A stretch of DNA of 64,000 nucleotides from Sphingobacterium sp. LZ7M1 (GCF_024296865.1 NZ_CP101134.1:2356001-2420000), one strand, 5' to 3'; numbered from the stretch's first letter, positions 45,617-53,999 are shown. The notes: generated by a model not told the origin, from the letters alone. Numbers and translations are program-made.

Positions 45617-46451
45617 GTTCTAATGGGCTATTAATTAACTCATTTGCCTCTTTCAGGATAAGTTTTTGTTTATCCTTTGCCACTTGGATTTTATCCAAGA
45701 TTTGGGGAGACTTAACCAGGTCCTTAACTAAAATACATTGAAATTTCAACAGCATCGCTTTATCTTGTTCCGATACATTGGTCAAGCAGGTCACCGGATA
45801 TTCCGCATTGCTATCAACACGGGTCTTCAAACAACTTCCTTTAGGATAATCCCATGAAAGTAAGTTTACATTGTAATATTTTCCGAAATCAATGGAATCG
45901 CTGGTAAGGTATGCGTTTGTCACCAACCAACCATCCGTAAACTCATGGTCTTGGTTGAAGAAACGATAAGATATTCCCGTAATATCCTCTTTTCTTGATT
46001 TAAAGTACATGGGGGTAGTCACGGAGATCTTGGCGTCGGTGTCATTCCTGAACTTACACTCTATGGCCAACATTTCATCGCCTTTTAAGGCAACTACATC
46101 AATTTCGTGGCTTACGGCATGACCTTGAACGGTCTGGCCGGTTACAGCCTCGTAGCCATCTTCTTGGAATAACCTCGCGATCCATTTCTCAAAATAGAAG
46201 CCTTCTGGCCCCAATTCACGAATAGCCCGTTTCAGACTATATCGTGCGGCATAGGAATTCTTCTTGCCTCTAAGGGCATTAAATGCCATTTCGTATAATT
46301 CTTTGGTAGGTATCCCATCATATACCGAACCTTTGATAGATTCATAAACCATATTGACTACTTGTTCATTGGCTCCAGATCGGGTTAAGGAGCGACGTAA
46401 TGCTGTTTCGTCGAAAGGTACCAGCTCACCTGAATATTTTTTTACGCGCAT
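45609..46451 (-). CDS. ATP-cone domain fused to Mrr/RecB-like restriction nuclease domain
   Basis: 280-aa fusion. Residues ~1-90 (MRVKKYSGELVPFDETALRRSL, YSLKRAIRELGPEGFYFEKW) are an ATP-cone, the nucleotide-sensing domain of ribonucleotide reductases and NrdR. Residues ~95-215 match Mrr-type nucleases: GYEAVTGQTVQGHAVSHEIDVVA and LAIECKFRN give the D...ExK catalytic pattern. The C-terminal ~60 residues are helical. A nuclease gated by (d)ATP level is the obvious hypothesis. It overlaps the LOG gene downstream by 8 bases. DNA or RNA target unknown. Confidence 0.8.
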   Translation of the reverse strand: MRVKKYSGELVPFDETALRRSLTRSGANEQVVNMVYESIKGSVYDGIPTKELYEMAFNALRGKKNSYAARYSLKRAIRELGPEGFYFEKWIARLFQEDGYEAVTGQTVQGHAVSHEIDVVALKGDEMLAIECKFRNDTDAKISVTTPMYFKSRKEDITGISYRFFNQDHEFTDGWLVTNAYLTSDSIDFGKYYNVNLLSWDYPKGSCLKTRVDSNAEYPVTCLTNVSEQDKAMLLKFQCILVKDLVKSPQILDKIQVAKDKQKLILKEANELINSPLEHE

Positions 46452-46569
46452 TTTTTTCTTTTCTGCCTGAATTTACAAATATTAATGTCCTAAACACAAA
46501 ATTTATACCTAACTGGAAACATTTTAATTTTTCAATCGTTATATTGTAGAGGAATAAATTTCGAAAATT

Positions 46570-46863
46570 ATGAGCGGTATTTTAAATTTTGCAATTGACA
46601 AAGTAAAAACTAAACTAGAAGAATCCTGCGAATATGGTAATGTGGGAACATCAGAACGTATATTATCAGTAATTGCTGGCGGTTTCATTATCGGTATGGG
46701 AGCTAGAAAGCTTCTCAAAAACCCGATTACAGCTTTCTCTGGAATTACACTGGGGGGCGCACTTGTACTGAGAGGTGTCACGGGTAGTTGCCCAATCAAG
46801 GAAGCTATTGAAGAAAAGAAACCCGAAGCTACAGTTATTGAGCATAGATATTTTGTGAAATAA
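46570..46863 (+). CDS. DUF2892 (YgaP-membrane type) protein
   Basis: 97 aa with two adjacent hydrophobic segments (residues ~31-45 and ~57-71) separated by a basic loop (RKLLKNP), the DUF2892 pattern TSERILSVIAGGFIIG ... GSCPIKEAI. The function of the domain is unknown; it is found alone or attached to rhodanese domains. Two Cys (ESCEYG and GSCPI) are typical. Own terminator at 46883; the sirtuin gene starts beyond it. Confidence 0.75.
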   Translation: MSGILNFAIDKVKTKLEESCEYGNVGTSERILSVIAGGFIIGMGARKLLKNPITAFSGITLGGALVLRGVTGSCPIKEAIEEKKPEATVIEHRYFVK

Positions 46864-46882
46864 TATTCACAATTCATTTTAT

Positions 46883-46918
46883 AATCGGTTTCATTTTATA
46901 ATGAAACCGATTTTTTTT
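46883..46918 (+). terminator. Terminator of the DUF2892 gene
   Basis: AATCGGTTTCAT and ATGAAACCGATT are perfect 12-bp arms followed by eight T residues. The ATG inside the right arm (46901) is in frame with the sirtuin gene but is part of this hairpin, which argues for the next ATG as the sirtuin start. Confidence 0.9.
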
Positions 46919-46930
46919 AATCCATTTTCC

Positions 46931-47614
46931 ATGAAAAAAATAGTTGTATTTACAGGTGCTGGAATATCCGTAGAGAGTGGCCTGCCAACATTTAGGGGTT
47001 CAGATGGACTCTGGGAAGGCCATCGCGTAGAGGATGTCGCTACTCCTGAAGCCTGGGAAAAAGACCCTGAATTAGTTCAAAATTTCTATAATAAAAGAAG
47101 GTCAGATTGTTTGGCAGCAGAACCTAACCATGCCCATAGAAAGCTGGCCGAACTGGAGAAAGATTATGATATCACCATTATCACCCAGAATATTGATGAT
47201 TTGCATGAGCGTGCGGGAAGCAGCAAAGTGTTGCATCTACATGGACAGATCAGGAAAGGACAGTCATCCATAAATCCAAATCTTATCTATGACATCAACG
47301 GGACGGATATTAAGGACGGGGACCTATGTGAGCTCGGTTCTCAATTGCGCCCACATGTGGTCTGGTTCGGAGAAGCAGTTCCAAATATGAATGAAGCTTA
47401 TAAAATAGCAAGGCAGGCAGATGTCTTCATAACCATTGGAACATCCCTGCAAGTCTATCCTGCAGCAAACCTGATCTACGAAACTAAACCGGACTGCAAA
47501 CTTATCCTTATCGACCCAAATGCTGAGCAATATCGCGTACCACCAGTAGTACTGAAAATATCCGAAAAAGCGAGTGTAGGAGTGGATTATTTGGCGAAAT
47601 ATCTACCCAAATAA
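46931..47614 (+). CDS. NAD-dependent protein deacylase (class III sirtuin, no zinc Cys)
   Basis: 227-aa Sir2 protein. FTGAGISVESGLPTFRG (residues 7-23), TQNIDDLHERAG and the catalytic His in LHLHGQ are present, and LRPHVVWFGEAVPN follows. The NFYNKRR segment has the Tyr-x-x-Arg pair that binds succinyl or malonyl lysine, so desuccinylase activity is likely. The stretch between HGQ and LRPHVVWF, where CobB has four zinc-binding Cys, reads SSINPNLIYDINGTD... and keeps only one Cys; the zinc site is missing. I know this variant from other Bacteroidota. Confidence 0.9.
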   Translation: MKKIVVFTGAGISVESGLPTFRGSDGLWEGHRVEDVATPEAWEKDPELVQNFYNKRRSDCLAAEPNHAHRKLAELEKDYDITIITQNIDDLHERAGSSKVLHLHGQIRKGQSSINPNLIYDINGTDIKDGDLCELGSQLRPHVVWFGEAVPNMNEAYKIARQADVFITIGTSLQVYPAANLIYETKPDCKLILIDPNAEQYRVPPVVLKISEKASVGVDYLAKYLPK

Positions 47615-47710
47615 TATTTTGTAACAACATATAACTATACTGTATTTCAGTATTTTATATTATTTATTTAAATGTTAGGTTTTACTAAAATATAAACTAG
47701 AACATAAAAA

Positions 47711-47757
47711 AAACCTGAATACCAAATAATATTTGGTATACAGGTTTTTAGTTTTTT
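47711..47757 (+). terminator. Terminator of the sirtuin gene
   Basis: AAACCTG-ATACCAAAT arms with their complements form a long stem with symmetric A bulges, followed by a T-rich run. It also lies after the minus-strand small gene at 47801. Confidence 0.85.
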
Positions 47758-47800
47758 AACAACTACGTAATCTGATACTTACGTATATTATATCAACTTA

Positions 47801-48046
47801 TTATTGATGTTTGTTGTAGGTTTCTATAATTGCAGCTCTCATCTGAACAAAGAGGTCAAGAACCTTCTTCATAAACTCTTCATCAAGCATTTCAAACAAG
47901 CCATTGACTCCGCCAACAACATCTACTTCGGCTATTTTATAGGATTGCTCCAAAGTCCCTTGTTCAAACTTGATGATAAACTTTTGGTTCATCCCGAAGA
48001 TGCTGATCTTACAGTCAGGATGTGGCAACTCAGCTAGTACTCGCAT
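47801..48046 (-). CDS. Small hypothetical protein
   Basis: 81-aa protein with no signal peptide. The N-terminal half is beta-rich (CKISIFGMNQKFIIKFEQG) and the C-terminal half is one amphipathic helix (GLFEMLDEEFMKKVLDLFVQMRAAI). I do not recognise a family. It begins 78 bases after the gdhA stop, beyond the gdhA terminator, and ends before the shared hairpin at 47711. Codon use is ordinary. Confidence 0.6.
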   Translation of the reverse strand: MRVLAELPHPDCKISIFGMNQKFIIKFEQGTLEQSYKIAEVDVVGGVNGLFEMLDEEFMKKVLDLFVQMRAAIIETYNKHQ

Positions 48047-48072
48047 ATCTTTTCTTATGTATATTAAATAAA

Positions 48073-48100
48073 AAAGTTCTGGTTTATATAGACCAGAACT
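48073..48100 (-). terminator. gdhA terminator
   Basis: AAGTTCTGGT and ACCAGAACTT are perfect 10-bp arms with an 8-base loop and a T run on the minus strand, 25 bases after the gdhA stop. Confidence 0.88.
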
Positions 48101-48124
48101 TCAAAATTATAAATTATTACTATT

Positions 48125-49459
48125 CTAAACGACTCCTTGGGCTTTCATTGCTTCCGCAACTTTTATAAAGCCTCCAATATTGGCACCTCTTAAGTAATTG
48201 ACATAACCTGTCTGTTCCTTACCAAAACGGACACAGGTCTTATGGATGTTCTCCATGATCAATTTCAATCGATGGTCTACTTTTTCAGGAGACCACTGTT
48301 GGCCAATGGCATTTTGCGACATTTCTAAACCAGAAACCGCAACACCACCCGCATTAGCGGCTTTACCAGGACCAAAATGGATCTTTGCCTGATGGTAAAC
48401 ACGGATTGCTTCGGCAGTTGAAGGCATATTGGCACCCTCAGCAACGATAGTACAACCATTCTTAACTAATTTCTTGGCATCGGATTCATTTATTTCATTT
48501 TGCGTAGCACATGGTAATGCAATATCACATTTAAACTGCCATGGGTTTTCCTTAGCATGATAGGTTGCTGAAGGATATTTTTTGCTGAATTTTCCTAGAT
48601 CACGGCCTAAAGTCCCCAAATAAACCAGTTTCTCTATCGTGAATCCATCTTTATCATATATTGTCCCCTGGCTATTTGATAAAGTAATCACTTTTGCACC
48701 TAATTGAATGGCTTTTTCCGCAGCATAGTAGGCTACATTTCCAGCTCCAGAAATACTGATTGTCTTTCCTTCAATGCTTTCGTTATTGTAGTCCAATACA
48801 CATTGCACGAAGTAGAGTAGACCATAACCCGTAGCTTCTGGTCGTATATATGAACCTCCCCATTGTGTTCCCTTTCCGGTCAACACGCCTGAGAAATTAT
48901 TCTGTAATCTTTTGTATTGACCAAATAAATACCCAACTTCTCTTGTTCCTACACCGATATCGCCTGCAGGGACATCCGTTTCCGAACCGATATGTCTTTG
49001 CAATTCCGTCATGAAGCTTTGGCAAAAACGCATGATTTCATTGTCCGATTTACCTTTAGGATCAAAATCAGAACCTCCTTTACCACCGCCAATTGGCAAA
49101 CCCGTCAAGCTGTTCTTGAAAACCTGTTCGAAAGCCAAGAACTTCAAGATGCTCAAGTTTACATCCGGTGCAAATCTCAACCCGCCTTTGTACGGCCCGA
49201 TTGCTGAATTCATCTGAACACGATAGCCACGGTTAACTTGAATCTGGTTCTTGTCATCCAACCATGCCACGCGAAAGGAAACAACACGTTCTGGCTCGAC
49301 CATACGCTCCAGGATCTTGAGATCAATAAAATCTTGTCTGTTTTCAGTGATATAGGGAATTAAATCCTCAACTACTTCGGTAACTGCTTGTAGAAATTCA
49401 GGTTCATTTGGATTACGCTGATCTACTTGTTTAATGAAATTCTTAAAATTAAGGGACAT
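48125..49459 (-). CDS. gdhA: NADP-type glutamate dehydrogenase
   Basis: 444-aa hexameric glutamate dehydrogenase that aminates 2-oxoglutarate with NADPH. The catalytic region PIGGGKGGSDFDPKGKSDNE (residues ~122-141) carries the active-site Lys, and PAGDIGVGTREVGYLFG is the next family block. The Rossmann domain has ISGAGNVAYYAAEKAI (~236). The C-terminal SGLEMSQNAIGQQWS is conserved too. Transcribed alone, with a terminator; divergent from the D-cysteine desulfhydrase-like gene. Confidence 0.95.
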   Translation of the reverse strand: MSLNFKNFIKQVDQRNPNEPEFLQAVTEVVEDLIPYITENRQDFIDLKILERMVEPERVVSFRVAWLDDKNQIQVNRGYRVQMNSAIGPYKGGLRFAPDVNLSILKFLAFEQVFKNSLTGLPIGGGKGGSDFDPKGKSDNEIMRFCQSFMTELQRHIGSETDVPAGDIGVGTREVGYLFGQYKRLQNNFSGVLTGKGTQWGGSYIRPEATGYGLLYFVQCVLDYNNESIEGKTISISGAGNVAYYAAEKAIQLGAKVITLSNSQGTIYDKDGFTIEKLVYLGTLGRDLGKFSKKYPSATYHAKENPWQFKCDIALPCATQNEINESDAKKLVKNGCTIVAEGANMPSTAEAIRVYHQAKIHFGPGKAANAGGVAVSGLEMSQNAIGQQWSPEKVDHRLKLIMENIHKTCVRFGKEQTGYVNYLRGANIGGFIKVAEAMKAQGVV

Positions 49460-49488
49460 TTATTATTAAATAATTATTTGATTCAACG

Positions 49489-49496
49489 CAATATTA
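49489..49496 (-). promoter_or_regulatory. Candidate -7 promoter element for gdhA
   Basis: TAATATTG on the minus strand, close to TAnnTTTG, with a TTG 21 bases further upstream, 30 bases before the gdhA ATG. Confidence 0.35.
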
Positions 49497-49566
49497 CCAA
49501 AAATTCCAGAAAAATGCCAATATTTTATGTTTTTAATCAATGCATATAATTCCTTAATTTTATTTC

Positions 49567-50586
49567 ATGAAAGAATTAAGCGGATTTGACCATCACTTGG
49601 TTTCAAACGGATTCCACCGAATTAACCTATTAAACCAAGCCAGTCCATTACTACAACTAAAATCTCTGAGCAAAGAACTTGACACCCCAATTTTTATCAA
49701 GAGGGATGATCTAACCGAGCTCGGAACAGGTGGAAATAAACTTAGAAAGTTAGAATACCTATTGGCAGAAGCGAAGAACCAGCAAGCAAACCGGGTCATC
49801 ACCATCGGAGCGAGACAATCTAACCATGCAAGGCTTACGGCAATTTCAGCAAAAATGCAGGGCTTTGAGGTCGATTTGGTCCTCAAAAATTCGGTCCCGC
49901 TTGATACAGAGAGTTATCAACTCAACGGGAACCTTGTTTTGGATAATATTGTTGACGCCAACATCCACGAAATACCCAACGACGGAACAGCCAATACCTT
50001 TATCAGCAACCTCAGCAAACATTATGAAACCGAAGGGGAGAAAGTATATTTCATACCCGTAGGCGGTTCTAATGTGGTTGGTGGATTAGGTTATGCTAGA
50101 GCCACCTTTGAGATCGAAACCCAAGCTGCTGCTCTAGGTATCAATTTTCAACATATAGCTTTGGCAAGTGGATCGGGAGGAACTCATGGAGGCGTAATCG
50201 CTGGCTATGAAATCCAAGGAAAGAAAGTCTTTATCCAGGCCTACAATGTACAACCAGACCGAGAACCTATCTTGACAGAAACCAAGCATATTACAGAAGG
50301 TATTCTCGACATTTTCGAACTGGACGATTCAAAATCCAAAATCGAATACCGATTATCCAATGAATATGTAGGAGAGGCATATGGCATACCCAATGAACAA
50401 ACTTTGGCAACCATCAAGCATCTCGCTAAGACAGAAGGCGTTTTCCTAGATCCTGTTTACACTGGCAAAGCCTTTACAGGTTTGGTCAACGACATTAAAT
50501 TAGGGAAATATCCCAAAGGAGAACCTATATTATTTATCCATACCGGAGGCACAGCAGGCTTATTTGCATATAGCAATTGGTTTTAA
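49567..50586 (+). CDS. PLP-dependent D-cysteine desulfhydrase / ACC deaminase family protein
   Basis: 339-aa fold type II PLP enzyme. IKRDDLTELGTGGNKLRKLEYLLA (split as KRDDLTELGTGGNKLRK) contains the PLP-binding Lys, and GARQSNHARLTA and SGSGGTHGG are further signatures of the D-cysteine desulfhydrase/ACC deaminase group. The C-terminus has FIHTGGTAGLFAY. Such enzymes detoxify D-cysteine to pyruvate, H2S and ammonia; ACC deaminase is the alternative, and the sequence alone does not settle it. Confidence 0.85.
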   Translation: MKELSGFDHHLVSNGFHRINLLNQASPLLQLKSLSKELDTPIFIKRDDLTELGTGGNKLRKLEYLLAEAKNQQANRVITIGARQSNHARLTAISAKMQGFEVDLVLKNSVPLDTESYQLNGNLVLDNIVDANIHEIPNDGTANTFISNLSKHYETEGEKVYFIPVGGSNVVGGLGYARATFEIETQAAALGINFQHIALASGSGGTHGGVIAGYEIQGKKVFIQAYNVQPDREPILTETKHITEGILDIFELDDSKSKIEYRLSNEYVGEAYGIPNEQTLATIKHLAKTEGVFLDPVYTGKAFTGLVNDIKLGKYPKGEPILFIHTGGTAGLFAYSNWF

Positions 50587-50632
50587 ATTTCTATCTTTAG
50601 GAAATCAACCTTCTTAACTTTAATAAAATCCA

Positions 50633-51535
50633 ATGCAAAGAAAAGACTTCATCAAATCTCTTGGAATCCTAGCAGCTACAAGTTTATCAACGGATGTAAT
50701 TGGCAATACCCTGAAAGTCAATGCTAATTCACTCCAGATAAAAAAGGGGCTAGGCTATTGGATGATCAAGGAAGACCTTTCTCTACTGGACAAGTTTAAG
50801 TTGGTCAAGGACCTAGGTTTTGATGGCATTGAGTTCAACAGTCCATTGGACATCCCTTTGAAAGATTTATTGGAAGCGCGTGATAAAACAGGTATTGAGG
50901 TCCCAAGTACGGTCAATAAGGATCATTGGGGCAAACCAATTTCAGATCCTGATCCTGCTGTGAGAAAGTTTACCATCGACTCCATGGCGAAATCCTTGGA
51001 ACAGACCAAAGAGTTAGGTGGAGATACTGTATTGCTAGTACCCGGAGTGGTCAGTGATACAGTATCCTATAAAACTGCTTATGGAAATGCCCTGGATTCT
51101 ATTCGAAAAATGATTCCGCATGCTGAAAAAACAGGGGTAAAAATTGCATTGGAAAACGTATGGAACAATTTTATCCTCAGTCCAATAGAGGCCAAGGATT
51201 TTCTAGATAAAATAGATCATCCATTAGTCGGTTGGTATTTTGACTTAGGTAATATCCTACGATATGGATGGCCAGACCATTGGTTGGAAGTCCTTGGAGA
51301 CAAAGTTTTCAAGCTCCATGTCAAGGAATACAGCAAGAAGATCATGAATGAGGAAGGGCTAGGGAAGGGCTTTAACATAGAACTTACCCAGGGGGATGTA
51401 AATTGGTCCCAGGTCATGAAAACCATCAAAGACATCAACTATAAAGGTCAATATATGACCTTGGAAGTAAACGGGGGTGACAGGACCGTTCTGAAGAAAT
51501 TATCGGAACAGTTAGATACGATCATTAAATCCTAA
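50633..51535 (+). CDS. Exported sugar phosphate isomerase/epimerase-like TIM-barrel protein
   Basis: 300-aa AP-endonuclease-2/xylose-isomerase-like barrel. The first ~30 residues (MQRKDFIKSLGILAATSLST) look like a Tat-type signal with Arg-Lys instead of twin Arg. Family motifs are GFDGIEFNSP, ALENVWNNF (metal Glu) and GWYFDLGNILRYG, KLHVKEYSKK and YMTLEVNGGD, giving the usual metal site. Such exported members are common near carbohydrate genes in Bacteroidota, with unknown substrates. It follows the previous gene by 46 bases and may share its transcript. Confidence 0.82.
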   Translation: MQRKDFIKSLGILAATSLSTDVIGNTLKVNANSLQIKKGLGYWMIKEDLSLLDKFKLVKDLGFDGIEFNSPLDIPLKDLLEARDKTGIEVPSTVNKDHWGKPISDPDPAVRKFTIDSMAKSLEQTKELGGDTVLLVPGVVSDTVSYKTAYGNALDSIRKMIPHAEKTGVKIALENVWNNFILSPIEAKDFLDKIDHPLVGWYFDLGNILRYGWPDHWLEVLGDKVFKLHVKEYSKKIMNEEGLGKGFNIELTQGDVNWSQVMKTIKDINYKGQYMTLEVNGGDRTVLKKLSEQLDTIIKS

Positions 51536-51560
51536 CTGACCGGTATCCGTGCAGGTAATA

Positions 51561-52055
51561 CTAATTAATGATGATTACAATGGCTTCATTTGCCCAACTT
51601 GCATGTTGGAAAAAGCTTTGGAGTTTCACAAAATATTCCTCTAAATAGTCAAAGCTATTCTGTTCGTCCCAAATATCAGGATATACGGACTGTTCCTTCA
51701 TCTCTTGAGGATTGAACCTAAGTTTCAGGTCTTCAATTCCAATCGCTTTGATTTTTTCATTCAAGCTCTTCACTTCCTCTGGAAGCAAGTATCTTGCTGG
51801 ACCATAACCCAGATCTTGATTTTCATCTACCGATGCAGACCCTAAAATGACATGGCTCATTTTGTTCTCCACAGCGTTCTCAAAGGAGGACCCTGTCAAC
51901 AAAAAAATTATGCCATCCCATGATTTATCAATATCTAAGGAAGGAGCTTGTGTAACTTCATTGGAAAAGAAATCTTGCTCCAACTTATGACTGTCTTCGA
52001 GGTAAGACTCCAATTTATCCAAAGTTACCCTTCTAAGGGTGCAATACATTCCCAT
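51561..52055 (-). CDS. DUF1877 (YfbM-like) protein
   Basis: 164-aa cytoplasmic protein with the YfbM pattern: MGMYCTLRRV at the start, SLDIDKSWDGIIFLLTG in the centre, GYGPARYLLPEEV, then LKLRFNPQEM and a Tyr-rich C-terminus (FDYLEEYFVKLQSFF). The function of DUF1877 proteins is unknown. Transcribed alone. Confidence 0.8.
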   Translation of the reverse strand: MGMYCTLRRVTLDKLESYLEDSHKLEQDFFSNEVTQAPSLDIDKSWDGIIFLLTGSSFENAVENKMSHVILGSASVDENQDLGYGPARYLLPEEVKSLNEKIKAIGIEDLKLRFNPQEMKEQSVYPDIWDEQNSFDYLEEYFVKLQSFFQHASWANEAIVIIIN

Positions 52056-52150
52056 AACTTAAATTTATAATTAAATATAAGGAAAATTAGAGATTCTTTA
52101 GCAAACAACACTTTTCTTCAGGTTCAAAAATTAGCCGAGTATGACAGTTT

Positions 52151-52259
52151 CATTCGAGGCATATTCGGGAATCATTCGAGGCATATTCGGGAATCATTCG
52201 AAAATCATTCGAGAATAATTTCATCCGATTCGAAATTTCGGAATGTGTCTCGAATGAGG
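52151..52259. repeat. 11-bp-phased ATTCG array with inverted ends, copy B; the 52056-52359 gap
   Basis: From 52152 six modules beginning ATTCG follow at exact 11-base steps (52152, 52163, 52174, 52185, 52196, 52207). The first 22 bases, ATTCGAGGCATATTCGGGAATC read in two parts, are repeated exactly. The right end TGTCTCGAATGAGG is the inverse of the left CATTCGAGGCA and nearly matches the right end of the element at 10994-11041. Apart from the terminator at 52299 the rest of this gap shows nothing. Confidence 0.8.
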
Positions 52260-52298
52260 TCTAATAGAAACCCAATAGAACAGCATATAAAAATAAAA

Positions 52299-52327
52299 AA
52301 CCTAGCTGAATTTTGATCGGCTAGGTT
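52299..52327 (-). terminator. Terminator of the DUF4256 gene
   Basis: AACCTAGC and GCTAGGTT arms with a 13-base loop; T-rich run follows on the minus strand, 32 bases after the stop. Confidence 0.8.
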
Positions 52328-52359
52328 AGGTATAATCCTTGAAAGGATTATTGATATTT

Positions 52360-52920
52360 TTAGGAAAGGGAGATCAAACCACGGAATCCACGGGCTGCAT
52401 AATAGGATTCTGCTCCGTTATGGTAGGTAAAAACCCGGCCAAAGCGATAGTCTCCGAAGATAGCACCGCCTTTTTCCCTAATCTCAGTTGGTGTCTCCAG
52501 CCAACTAGAGGTCTTTGCATCAAAGTTGCCCAAAGCCTGTAAAGCAGCATATTCTGCCTCATTCAATATTTTTACCCCCATATGATTGGCCAAGTTGACC
52601 GCCGAATCTTTGGGCTTATGTTCTTTTCGGGATTCCAATGCCTCCTCATCATAACATAAGCTACGTCTGCCTTTTGGGCTTTCTGCAGCACAGTCGATAT
52701 AGATGATTTCCTCATTGTCATATATCGATACCACATCAGGTTCACCATCTGATTCTTCCATCTCATTAATGCTCCAAAGTTTATCAGCCGAAGCCTCTAA
52801 TTTTCCTTTAACATCTTCCCAGGTGATATTAGGATGCCTGTGCATATTTTTTTCAAATCGCTTTTTAAGGATATCCAATAGTTCCTCGGCACGCTGTGGT
52901 TCTAATTTTTTTGGTTTCAT
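52360..52920 (-). CDS. DUF4256 protein
   Basis: 186-aa cytoplasmic protein with the DUF4256 profile. RAEELLDILKKRFEKNMHRHP opens the domain (read as AEELLDILKKRFEKN), and CAAESPKGRRSLCYDEEALESRKEHKP and LGNFDTKTSSW-type, VFTYHNGAESYYAARGFRG blocks follow. The ATG at 52920 is preferred to a TTG 36 bases upstream. No function is established for the family. Confidence 0.82.
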   Translation of the reverse strand: MKPKKLEPQRAEELLDILKKRFEKNMHRHPNITWEDVKGKLEASADKLWSINEMEESDGEPDVVSIYDNEEIIYIDCAAESPKGRRSLCYDEEALESRKEHKPKDSAVNLANHMGVKILNEAEYAALQALGNFDAKTSSWLETPTEIREKGGAIFGDYRFGRVFTYHNGAESYYAARGFRGLISLS

Positions 52921-52993
52921 TGTTCTAGTTCGTATTAAACAAATGTAATTGTTCAAACAGAATATTTTGGGAGTTTGTTTTAAAAATATTGTT

Positions 52994-53034
52994 TTGAACC
53001 AGGATGCAAAGGATAGGAGGATGGATCAAGATGC
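52994..53034. repeat. Dispersed intergenic repeat, GAACCAGGATT type, copy 2
   Basis: TTGAACCAGGATGCAAAGGA followed by TAGGAGGATGGATCAAGATG, a diverged relative of 8376-8420, in the gap between the DUF4256 gene and the beta-lactamase gene. Confidence 0.55.
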
Positions 53035-53099
53035 TTTCCTCAAATAAATACGACCTCCACATCATTTCAATCAATCTCTTTTAGGCATCAATCCCAACC

Positions 53100-53999
53100 T
53101 TACTTTTTCAAAAAATCATAAGCGGCTTTTGAAACTTCTGCAATAATTTTGGCGCTGTTCGGTTCGGTTTCTTTGGAGTCGGTAACATAGACTGAAATAT
53201 AGAAAACCTGGCCATCTGGCAACGTGACTACGCCAATATCATTGACTGCAGCTATGAAACCTGTGGTTTTATGGACTCCTGAATAACCGGTCTTGTGAGC
53301 CACAACGGTGCCCTGTGGCAATAGACCCTTTAACCTATTTTTACCAGTACTGGTGGAGCGCATAGTATCCCAAAGAAATTTATGGGAACTGTCTGACAGC
53401 AATTTTTTCGTGTTTGTGTAATAATCAAAGAGGATTCTATTGGTTTGTGCCACCTTCGTCCAATTCTGGAATTGAATATCCCAGTTACTTTGTTGTTCTT
53501 CCTCGGTAGTTTTGATCGATTGCTCCGTATAGCCTCTATCTTCAAAATATTTTTGTACAGGCTCAGTCCCTCCAAGCAATCCAAACATAATATCACAACC
53601 TACATTGTCGCTTTCCGCTACGGTATACCTTAATATTTCACTTAATGGCAGCGTTGTACCATTGGGGAACTTATCCTTGATTGGACTGTATAGATCAGTG
53701 GTAACTGTCGCCTTACTGATATCCACAGGTTGGTCCAAACTTAACTTCCCTTTATCCACCTGATCAAGGATGGCAATGGCAAGATGGAACTTATACGTGC
53801 TCTGTAAGGGATATTGATGATCTCCATTCATTATCAAGCTATCGGTAAAATCATTATTGTGAATGGCAATCCCAACTTTTGCTTGGTAATTAGCTAATAT
53901 TTTATCAATCTGCGGTTTTAAGCCTTGCAGATTTTGAGAGAAAACAGAACAGGAAATGAGGCTGGAAACTAGCGTTAAAGAGTAAGTTTTAAAGTGCAT
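53100..53999 (-). CDS. Class A beta-lactamase, extended A2-type (CfxA/CepA/PER group)
   Basis: 299-aa secreted serine beta-lactamase. The signal peptide ends at about VFSQ (22). STYK at residues 67-70 holds the nucleophile Ser and Lys, ESDN is the SDN loop (with one extra Glu before it), a Glu-rich TTEEEQQSNW replaces the usual omega-loop ExxxN motif, and HKTGYSG is the KTG box. The insertions and the omega-loop pattern fit subclass A2 of Bacteroidota. Start at ATG 53999; the longer frame starts with TTG. Chromosomal context suggests an intrinsic gene, and no mobile element is near. Confidence 0.9.
   Translation of the reverse strand: MHFKTYSLTLVSSLISCSVFSQNLQGLKPQIDKILANYQAKVGIAIHNNDFTDSLIMNGDHQYPLQSTYKFHLAIAILDQVDKGKLSLDQPVDISKATVTTDLYSPIKDKFPNGTTLPLSEILRYTVAESDNVGCDIMFGLLGGTEPVQKYFEDRGYTEQSIKTTEEEQQSNWDIQFQNWTKVAQTNRILFDYYTNTKKLLSDSSHKFLWDTMRSTSTGKNRLKGLLPQGTVVAHKTGYSGVHKTTGFIAAVNDIGVVTLPDGQVFYISVYVTDSKETEPNSAKIIAEVSKAAYDFLKK

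Noticed and set aside
46901..46930. ATG at 46901 as sirtuin start
   Set aside because: It lies in the right arm of a strong terminator hairpin, and the normal sirtuin N-terminus begins at 46931.
52151..52259. CRISPR-like short repeats
   Set aside because: The words are 5-11 bp with no unique spacers of CRISPR length.
53100..53999. Recently acquired resistance gene
   Set aside because: The gene is not near a mobile element or integron, and its base composition resembles its neighbours.
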